Shown here: positions 57,923 through 64,000 of the stretch, piece by piece
Layout: every line of letters starts with the position of its first letter
How positions within the stretch are numbered: the first letter of the stretch is position 1
From: Hydrogenophilales bacterium
GTDB taxonomy: Bacteria > Pseudomonadota > Gammaproteobacteria > Burkholderiales > Thiobacillaceae
NCBI GenBank assembly: GCA_016719465.1
Contig: JADJYY010000038.1
Coordinates: 1-64,000 of the forward strand
Direction: 5' to 3'
Length of the DNA: 64,000 nt
Translations under genes and position numbers: made by a program
Notes under the pieces: model-generated
Database searches by the model: none
Told to the model about the DNA's origin: nothing
The model's input: only the letters and a program-made list of their open reading frames with translations

Positions 57923-58918
57923 TCAGAAGGTGTAGCCAACTTGCGCGGCCTTGCCCTCGATCTCGTCCAGTAGGCGGAGGAAGGCGCCCAGGCCGTTGTA
58001 GCGGCCGCAGGCCCGGCGCAGGTAGTCCATGACCAGGGGCATGTCCTTCAGGTAGCCGTCCTTGCCGTCCCGGTGGCAGAGGCGGGCGAAGATGCCGAGC
58101 ACCTTGATGTGGCGCTGGGCGCCCATCCATTCGAAGTCCCGGTAGAACTCGCCGAAGTCCTCCCGCACCGGCAGGCCGGCCTTGCGCGCGGCTTCCCAGT
58201 AGCGCACCAGCCAATCCAGCACCCGGTCTTCCTCCCAGCGGATATAGGCATCCTTGTAGATGGAGGCCAGGTCGTAGGTGATGGGTCCGTATACCGCATC
58301 CTGGAAATCCAGCACACCCGGGTTGTCCACGTCCGTGACCATCAGGTTGCGGGAATGCCAGTCGCGGTGCACGTACACCCGGGGCTGGGCCAGGGTGTTG
58401 GCCAGGATGGCCTCGAAGGCGGCGTCAAGCACCGCCCGCTGGTCGGCGCTCAAGGTGATGTTCAGGTGCCTGGCCAGGTACCAGTCCGGGAACAGGCGCA
58501 ATTCCCGCAACAGCAGTTCCCGGTCGTAGTCCGGCAGTTCGCCGGGCCGGCTGGCGAGCTGGATCCTGATCAGGGTGGTGTTGGCATCCCGGTAGAGCCG
58601 GTCGGCGCTGGCCCCGTCCAAGGCCATGAGATAGGTGGTGTTGCCGAAATCCGACAGCAGCAGGAAACCTTCTTCCAGGTTTTCCGCGTGGATTTCCGGC
58701 GTGTTGGCGCCGGCCGCCCGGAACAGGCGGGCGACATGCAGATAGGGCCGGCAGTCCTCATGGCTGGGCGGCGCATCCATGACCACGAAACTTCCCGCCT
58801 GGGTGATGGCCCGGAAATAGCGGCGAAAACTGGCGTCGGCGGAGGCGGGTTCCAGGGCGAGAAGCGGATCGGGCAGGACGGATTGCGTCCATTCCCGTAA
58901 ACGGGCGAGGCGTTCCAA
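57923..58918 (-). CDS. amgK: anomeric MurNAc/GlcNAc kinase
   Basis: A TTG at 58918 (start ERLARLREWTQSVLPD) gives 331 residues; no ATG suits the family start. The aminoglycoside phosphotransferase fold is clear: catalytic VHRDWHSRNLMV and the metal-site DFQDAVYGP. The N-terminal lobe has SADASFRRYFRA. Linked to murU it phosphorylates MurNAc at C1 in peptidoglycan recycling. Its promoter region faces lptD, as in many proteobacteria. The TTG start is inferred from the lack of a better one. Confidence 0.85.
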   Translation of the reverse strand: MERLARLREWTQSVLPDPLLALEPASADASFRRYFRAITQAGSFVVMDAPPSHEDCRPYLHVARLFRAAGANTPEIHAENLEEGFLLLSDFGNTTYLMALDGASADRLYRDANTTLIRIQLASRPGELPDYDRELLLRELRLFPDWYLARHLNITLSADQRAVLDAAFEAILANTLAQPRVYVHRDWHSRNLMVTDVDNPGVLDFQDAVYGPITYDLASIYKDAYIRWEEDRVLDWLVRYWEAARKAGLPVREDFGEFYRDFEWMGAQRHIKVLGIFARLCHRDGKDGYLKDMPLVMDYLRRACGRYNGLGAFLRLLDEIEGKAAQVGYTF

Positions 58919-58921
58919 AGC

Positions 58922-58927
58922 TATAAT
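58922..58927 (+). promoter_or_regulatory. possible -10 box of lptD
   Basis: TATAAT lies 40 bases before the lptD ATG, in the region between the divergent amgK and lptD genes. A -35 box was not clear. It lies only three bases from the proposed amgK start on the other strand. Confidence 0.4.
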
Positions 58928-58967
58928 CCGGCGGTCAAAAAAGCGCCCGAATTCTAACACTCCCCCC

Positions 58968-61271
58968 ATGCAGCCCGCTGTGCCGCCCTTCGCGCGCCTG
59001 ATCCTGTGTCTGTGCCTCGCTTCCGCCATGGCGGAGATTCATGCGGCGGCGCCCCCGATGCTGCTGAAACCCACCGGCAAACTGTCCGCCCCTCCCAAGG
59101 CGGAGCCGGGCCCGACCTATGTGGAGGCGGATCGCATCGAAGGCCACGAGAACAACGAGGTCGTGGCGGAGGGCAAGGTGGTCATGCGCAACCTGCGCGA
59201 GCAGGTCGAGGCGGACTGGCTGCGTTACGACCAGCCCGCGGACGAGGCCCGGGCCCGGGGCAACGTGGTGTTCGTCCGCGACCGGAACCGCATCGAGGGC
59301 AGCGCCCTCCAGCTCAAGCTCACGGACCGCCTGGGCGACATGAAGGATGTGCGCTACCAGGTCTATACCCAGGACGGCAAGCTGGCCCGGGGCGAGACCA
59401 AGACCCTGACCTTCGCCGGCGTGGACAAGTACGCCATGGATGATGCCACCTATACCACCTGTCCCCTCGGGAACCAGGATTGGCAACTCAAGACCGACGA
59501 CCTCCAGCTGGATTACGTCAGCAACGTGGGCGTCGCCCGCCATGTCCGCGTGGAATACATGGATGTCCCCATCCTCTACGCCCCCTGGATGGATTTCTCC
59601 CTGGACAACAGCCGCAAGACCGGTTTCCTGGCGCCGTCCTACGGCGCGTCAGACGAGCGCGGCATCGAGTTGGTCATGCCCTGGTACTGGAATATCGCCC
59701 CCAACCGCGATGCCACCATCTCGCCGCGTTACATGAGCAAGCGCGGCCTCCAGGTCGCGGGGGAATTCCGCTACCTGGAAAAGACCCCGGAAAACGATTA
59801 TTTCGGGGATCTGAGACTGGAGTACCTGGCCGATGACAATCTCGCGGAACGCGACCGATACCACGTCTATTTCCGCCACAGCGAGAACTTCAAGGAGCGC
59901 TGGTCGGCCAATGTGGAATACGAGCGGGTATCCGACGACAGCTATTTCTCGGATCTGTCCAGCCTGATCAGCCAGACTTCCCGCGTCAACCTGCCCCAGC
60001 AGGGCAGCCTGAGCTATGACGGCGGCTGGTGGAACGCCAAGGGTCTGTACCAGCGCTACCAGACCTTGCAGGATCCGGATGCCCCCATCACCGAGCCCTA
60101 TCATCGGGTTCCGCAACTGGTCTTGAATGCCCACCGGGATATCCCGGGCAATTCCCATGTCCGTTTCGATTTTGCCGGGGAGTATGTCTACCACGATCAC
60201 GAGGGGGGCGATTTCGTTCAGGGCGGGCGCTTGCATGCCTATCCCATCCTGCGGTTTCCCATGCAGACGTCCTATGCCAGCATCACCCCCAGCCTGGGCT
60301 GGCATTACACCCGCTATTTCCTCGATGACTCGACGCGCAACCTGCCGGACGGCGTGCCCAACAACACGGCCCCTGCCGGCGGTTTCGACGACGTCACCCG
60401 CAGCCTTCCGGTCGTGAGCCTGGACGCCGGCTTGCTGCTGGAGCGGGACTGGTTGTTCGAGGGGGGCGGCCTCATCCAGACCCTGGAGCCGCGCGTTTAT
60501 TACCTCTATGTCCCCTACGAAAACCAGGATCGCGTTCCCGTCTTCGACAGCGCCCTGAAGGACCTGTCCCTGGACCAGATGTTCACCGACAACAAATTCA
60601 CCAGCGTGGACCGGCTCAACGACGCCAACCAGATCACGCTGGCCCTGACCTCCCGCCTGCTTGAACGGGACAACGGCCTGGAACGCCTGCAGGTCACCCT
60701 GGGCCAGGTGCATTATTTCAAGGACCAGCGCGTCGGCCTGACCCCGACCGCCACCTCCAGCACCGCCAACACATCGGATCTCATCGCCCAGATCGGCGGC
60801 CAGATCACGCCAAAATGGCGCATGCAGTCCGGCGTCCAGTTCAATACCAACGAGGGCGATCTGGTCAAGGGCAACCTGGGGGGGGGCTACCGGGATGGCC
60901 CGGGCAAGGTGTTCAACGCCGATTATCGTTACACCAAGGACGCGACCAACAAGGAGAACTCGATCAACCAGATCGACCTCTCCGCCCAGTGGCCCCTGGC
61001 GCCCAAGTGGTACGGCGTCAGCCGCTTCAATTATTCGTTCAGGGACAGCCGGCTGGTGGAAGGCCTGGGCGGATTCGAATACAACGCCGGCTGCTGGTCC
61101 CTGCGCGGCGTCCTGCAACGCCTGGCCACCACGGAAGACACCGCGTCCAACGCCTTCTACCTGCAACTCGAGCTGCGCGGCCTGACCAGGCTGGGGCCGA
61201 ACCCCCTGGATGTCCTGAAACGGAGCATTACCGGTTATGCGAAAAGCGATGAATTCGACCCGCCCCAATAA
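58968..61271 (+). CDS. lptD: LPS-assembly protein LptD
   Basis: This 767-residue outer-membrane protein has a signal peptide (to about residue 26), the periplasmic LptA-like jellyroll (about 40-190: VEADRIEGHENNEVVAEGKVVMRN) and a large beta-barrel with DVPILYAPWMDFSLDNSRKTGFLAPSYG at its start. Two cysteines outside the signal, Cys165 (TTCPLG) and Cys709 (NAGCWSLRG), match the N-domain-to-barrel disulfide needed for function. E. coli has four, so only one pair would form here. It overlaps surA, a chaperone that helps LptD fold. Confidence 0.93.
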   Translation: MQPAVPPFARLILCLCLASAMAEIHAAAPPMLLKPTGKLSAPPKAEPGPTYVEADRIEGHENNEVVAEGKVVMRNLREQVEADWLRYDQPADEARARGNVVFVRDRNRIEGSALQLKLTDRLGDMKDVRYQVYTQDGKLARGETKTLTFAGVDKYAMDDATYTTCPLGNQDWQLKTDDLQLDYVSNVGVARHVRVEYMDVPILYAPWMDFSLDNSRKTGFLAPSYGASDERGIELVMPWYWNIAPNRDATISPRYMSKRGLQVAGEFRYLEKTPENDYFGDLRLEYLADDNLAERDRYHVYFRHSENFKERWSANVEYERVSDDSYFSDLSSLISQTSRVNLPQQGSLSYDGGWWNAKGLYQRYQTLQDPDAPITEPYHRVPQLVLNAHRDIPGNSHVRFDFAGEYVYHDHEGGDFVQGGRLHAYPILRFPMQTSYASITPSLGWHYTRYFLDDSTRNLPDGVPNNTAPAGGFDDVTRSLPVVSLDAGLLLERDWLFEGGGLIQTLEPRVYYLYVPYENQDRVPVFDSALKDLSLDQMFTDNKFTSVDRLNDANQITLALTSRLLERDNGLERLQVTLGQVHYFKDQRVGLTPTATSSTANTSDLIAQIGGQITPKWRMQSGVQFNTNEGDLVKGNLGGGYRDGPGKVFNADYRYTKDATNKENSINQIDLSAQWPLAPKWYGVSRFNYSFRDSRLVEGLGGFEYNAGCWSLRGVLQRLATTEDTASNAFYLQLELRGLTRLGPNPLDVLKRSITGYAKSDEFDPPQ

Positions 61272-62553
61272 GCGCGCCCTGGCCCTGGCCGCCTGCCTGT
61301 GGCTTGGCATCCAGGCCGCATCCCACGCCGCCCCGCTGGAGATCGATCGCATCGTGGCGGTGGTCAACAACGCGGTCATCACCGAATTCGAGCTGAGAAG
61401 CCGGGTGGAACGGGCCCTGCGCCAGATCGCCGAGCGGAAAACGCCGGCCCCGCCCCGCAAGCTCCTGGAAAAGCAGCTGCTCGAACGCATGATCACCGAG
61501 AAGATCCTCATGCAGATCGCCGAGGACACCAACATCCGCTTCGATGGTCTGGTCCTGGATCGGGCCATCGCCCGCATCGCCCAGAGCAACAACCTCAGCC
61601 CCGAGGCCTTCCGCAAGGCCCTGGAGAAGGACGGCGTGGACTTCAACGCCTTCCGCGAGCAGATTCGCGCCGAGATGACCATCAGCCGGCTCCGGGAGCG
61701 GGAGGTGGACAACCGGGTGGTGGTGACGGAAGCGGAAATCGACAATTACCTCGCCAATCCCACCCAGACCGCCAGCCAGCAGGATGAATACCGGATGGCC
61801 CATATCCTGGTGCTCACCCCCGAAGGCGCCAGCCCGGAGAAATTGAGCGAACTCAGGGCGAAGACGGAAAAGGCCCTGGACGAATTGAAGGCCGGCGCCG
61901 ATTTCGCCCAGGTCTCGGCGGCCTACTCCGACGCCCAGAACGCCCTCCAGGGCGGCGTCATGGGCTGGCGCGCGGAAGCCCAGTTGCCCAGCCTGTTCGC
62001 CAAGGCCCTGGTCAACCTGAAGCCGGGTGATGTTTCCCCGGTACTGAAGAGCGGCAACGGCTTCCACATCCTCAAGTTGCTGGAAAAACGCGGCAAGGAT
62101 GTCCAGCTGGTGGTGAAGCAGACCCGGGCCCGCCACATCCTGATCAAGACCAACGAAGTGGTCGGCGACAGCGAGGCCAGAAACCGTCTGACGCAGCTCA
62201 GGGAGCGGGTTGAGAACGGCGCCGATTTCGCCGAGCTGGCCAGGCTGCATTCCGACGACCTGTCCGCCAGCAAGGGCGGCGAGCTGGGCTGGCTCACCCC
62301 GGGCGACACCGTGCCCGAATTCGAGCGCGCCATGGACGGGCTCAAGCCTGGCGACGTGTCATCCCCGGTGCAGTCTCCCTTCGGCTGGCACCTGATCCAG
62401 GTGGAGGAGCGGCGCGACCAGGACGTGACCGAGGCGCGCAAGCGGCTGGAGGCCCGCCGGGCAATCCGCGAGCGCAAGTCGGAAGAGGCGTTCGAGGACT
62501 GGGTGCGGCAGGCCCGGGACCGGGCCTACGTGGAGTACCGCCAGGAAGAGTGA
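61237..62553 (+). CDS. surA: periplasmic chaperone/peptidyl-prolyl isomerase SurA
   Basis: This 438-residue protein has a start at 61237 (a second ATG at 61249 is nearer the signal peptide). The signal peptide ends near ASHA. The N-terminal chaperone domain has the SurA hallmark LEIDRIVAVVNNAVITEFEL. Two parvulin domains follow (about 183-285, YRMAHILVLTPEGAS; and about 290-395, TRARHILIKTNEVV, with GGELGWLTPGDTVPEFERA), then the C-terminal helix. Length agrees with the family. It overlaps lptD by 35 bases, a conserved pairing. Confidence 0.94.
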   Translation: MRKAMNSTRPNKRALALAACLWLGIQAASHAAPLEIDRIVAVVNNAVITEFELRSRVERALRQIAERKTPAPPRKLLEKQLLERMITEKILMQIAEDTNIRFDGLVLDRAIARIAQSNNLSPEAFRKALEKDGVDFNAFREQIRAEMTISRLREREVDNRVVVTEAEIDNYLANPTQTASQQDEYRMAHILVLTPEGASPEKLSELRAKTEKALDELKAGADFAQVSAAYSDAQNALQGGVMGWRAEAQLPSLFAKALVNLKPGDVSPVLKSGNGFHILKLLEKRGKDVQLVVKQTRARHILIKTNEVVGDSEARNRLTQLRERVENGADFAELARLHSDDLSASKGGELGWLTPGDTVPEFERAMDGLKPGDVSSPVQSPFGWHLIQVEERRDQDVTEARKRLEARRAIRERKSEEAFEDWVRQARDRAYVEYRQEE

Positions 62554-62563
62554 GGCCGGGTCC

Positions 62564-63790
62564 ATGGCCACCCTGGAAGCCCGCCTGTCCTGGCGCAGCG
62601 AATGGGCCCGCCATGATGACCGCCTGATCGTCGCCGACAGCGCCTGCCTGGGCGATGGCCGCTGGGCCCGCGCCGCCGCCGAGGCCCTGAAGGCCGGCAT
62701 GGCGGCGCTGGATCCCTCGCCCTGGCTGCAACCGGCGGGGCTGGAACCGGTCGATCTGCCCGCCAGCCATTTCCGGCTCAGCGTGCCGCCCGTGCCGGGC
62801 CGGTTCTACCCGCGCGCGGCGTTCGCCGACCTGGCCCGGGGTCCCCGCGACCTGCAACCCCTGCGCCTGCTGGAAGCGGCCGACGGCCGCCCGCGGGTGG
62901 ATCCCAATCATCCCCTCGCCGGCCGCGACGTCCGCATGGAACTGCGCCCGGCCGACGCGGAGCCCGCCCCCGGGGTGCGCATGGCGGAATTGTTCGCGGG
63001 CCCCGGCCTGCAAGTGCCGCCACCCGACCCGGACACCGCCTTTTTCCGGTTGGATGGCTTCAGCCGCCAGGATGAGACGGAGGATGGCCATTTTTACGCC
63101 CAAGCCCGCTTCACCCACCACCTGGACGCGGCCTGCCGGCGCGAGATCGCCCGTCTCCATGGCCGCTTCCTGGCGCCCGGCGCCCGGGTGCTGGACCTCA
63201 TGGGCAGCTGGGTGTCCCACCTGCCCGATGACGGCCCGCCGGACCTGCACCTGGCCGGCCTGGGCATGAATCCGGAGGAACTGGCGGCCAATCCCCGGCT
63301 GGCGGAACGGGTGACCAAGGATCTCAACGAACGCGCGGAGTTGCCCTGGGGCGATGCCCGCTTCGACCTGGTGGTCTGCGCCGCGTCCATCGAATATCTG
63401 CTCCGCCCCGCCCAGGTGATGGCGGAGGCGCGCCGGGTGCTCAAGCCGGGCGGAGCCTGCGTGGTGACCTTTTCCGACCGCTGGTTTCCCACCAAGGCCA
63501 TCCGCGTCTGGAGCGAGCTGCATCCCTTCGAGCGTCTGGCCATGGTGCTGAGCCTGCTGCGCGGGGCCGGCTTCACCGACCTGGGCACGGAAACCCTGCG
63601 CGGCCTGAAACGGCCGGAGGACGACAAGTACGCCGGGCAGCGCCCGTTTTCCGACCCCCTGTTCGCGGTTTGGGGGGGACGCTGCTCAAAAAACGGCGCC
63701 CGGCGCCGTGTTGCCGCCGCCCCCCGGAAAATCCATCCGTTTTGTTTGTCCTTCGGAGCAGCACGCGCCGGCGGCGGCATGACGGTGTAG
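62564..63790 (+). CDS. FKBP/SlyD-like plus SAM methyltransferase fusion protein
   Basis: This 408-residue protein starts ten bases after surA. The N-terminal half ends in VDPNHPLAGRDVRMEL (113-128), close to the VDxNHPLAGxxLxF strand of SlyD-type FKBP domains; the active-site aromatic residues of the isomerase are not evident. Residues about 195-365 are a class I methyltransferase (ARVLDLMGSWVSHLP, DLVVCAASIEYLLRP, AEARRVLKPGGACVVTFSDRW). The tail beyond VWGGR has low-complexity sequence translated through a minus-strand terminator, so the real end may once have been earlier. Substrate unknown. Confidence 0.7.
   Translation: MATLEARLSWRSEWARHDDRLIVADSACLGDGRWARAAAEALKAGMAALDPSPWLQPAGLEPVDLPASHFRLSVPPVPGRFYPRAAFADLARGPRDLQPLRLLEAADGRPRVDPNHPLAGRDVRMELRPADAEPAPGVRMAELFAGPGLQVPPPDPDTAFFRLDGFSRQDETEDGHFYAQARFTHHLDAACRREIARLHGRFLAPGARVLDLMGSWVSHLPDDGPPDLHLAGLGMNPEELAANPRLAERVTKDLNERAELPWGDARFDLVVCAASIEYLLRPAQVMAEARRVLKPGGACVVTFSDRWFPTKAIRVWSELHPFERLAMVLSLLRGAGFTDLGTETLRGLKRPEDDKYAGQRPFSDPLFAVWGGRCSKNGARRRVAAAPRKIHPFCLSFGAARAGGGMTV
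63688..63709 (-). terminator. terminator of the minus-strand gene at the right edge
   Basis: Stem ACGGCGC/GCGCCGT (63693-63699 and 63703-63709) with an A-run at 63688-63692, forming a U-run on the minus strand. It lies inside the C-terminal coding part of the plus-strand methyltransferase gene. Confidence 0.65.
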
Positions 63791-64000
63791 CGCAGGCGCG
63801 TGGCGCCGTCGTCGCTCCGGTCGATCCAGGTCAGATGCAGGTGGCCCGACTCGTCCAGGGCGATGGCCGGATCGGTTTGCCGGCCCGGCCCCGAGGCCGC
63901 CGGCGGGGTGTGGTTCTCGCTCCAGCCCGCCGGCGTGAGCCGGGCCAGCCAGATATCCGCCGTGCCATCCCGCTCGTCGTCGAAGGCGATGACCAGGTCG
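63702..64000 (-). CDS. BNR/sialidase-like repeat protein, C-terminal part (partial)
   Basis: From the right edge leftward the minus strand encodes DLVIAFDDERDGTADIWLA and DPAIALDESGHLHLTWID, a beta-propeller-type repeat seen in sialidase-like and exo-alpha-sialidase-annotated proteins. The likely last residue is hard to fix: the frame has no stop at the terminator and stays open to 63094, running antisense through the methyltransferase gene. The coordinates given stop at the terminator, and the protein's real end is uncertain. The rest of the gene is outside the window. Confidence 0.5.

Overview
This 64-kb, GC-rich window is chromosomal DNA of a Gram-negative bacterium, most likely a betaproteobacterium of the Rhodocyclales/Nitrosomonadales type with sulfur-oxidising ability. 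That placement is an inference. It rests on gene content and order (hemH next to hrcA, nadK-recN, fur facing bamE-dapB, amgK-murU-pepP-ubiH, lptD-surA), on a flavocytochrome c sulfide dehydrogenase pair plus a second orphan flavoprotein copy, and on YeeE/YedE-type sulfur transporters. No rRNA, tRNA or CRISPR array was found.

Layout. Positions 1-1.65 kb hold a scar of two decayed insertion sequences and a small repeat-containing lipoprotein gene. From 1.9 to 5.5 kb (minus strand) lie a Y-family DNA polymerase, an EthD protein, an exported SCP2-like protein and two half-size YeeE/YedE transporters. From 5.7 to 8.6 kb (minus) is an Mla/MCE-type lipid transport operon whose ATPase subunit lacks the P-loop region. 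From 8.7 to 13.7 kb (plus) is a five-gene run: two exported SH3 proteins, an M48 protease, a CHASE2 adenylate cyclase and a metallo-beta-lactamase-fold protein that may be the matching phosphodiesterase. fccA-fccB, hemH and hrcA follow on minus, and nadK and recN on plus. Then come fur (minus), bamE-dapB and a linked periplasmic-binding-protein/porin/GGDEF group, and htpG under a heat-shock-type promoter.

From 28 to 38 kb are a small HMA-like protein, glgA, an ECF sigma / DsrE-domain anti-sigma operon facing a periplasmic DsrE gene across a pair of identical promoters, gnd-zwf, a histone-like protein, a repeat-containing lipoprotein, a LysR regulator, rnk and a stand-alone EF-G-domain-V protein. 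From 38 to 48.9 kb (minus) are the orphan fccB, two large PAS-GGDEF-EAL proteins, trpE, gph and rpe. From 49 to 64 kb are apaG-mltA, a YjfB-like protein, tonB, a hydrolase, dsbC, the amgK-murU-pepP-ubiH-ubi operon, lptD-surA, an FKBP-like/methyltransferase fusion and the end of a BNR/sialidase-like gene.

Systems. The most interesting unit is the ECF cluster at 30.27-32.2 kb. The motif GGAATAT-N15-CGTCCTA occurs on both strands of one intergenic region, so the sigma factor probably drives both its own operon and the periplasmic DsrE gene, while the anti-sigma factor itself ends in a periplasmic DsrE-like domain. A second theme is intergenic repeats: inverted heptamer elements fill at least four gaps between co-oriented genes, and other palindromic repeats supply the stop codons of gnd and fur.
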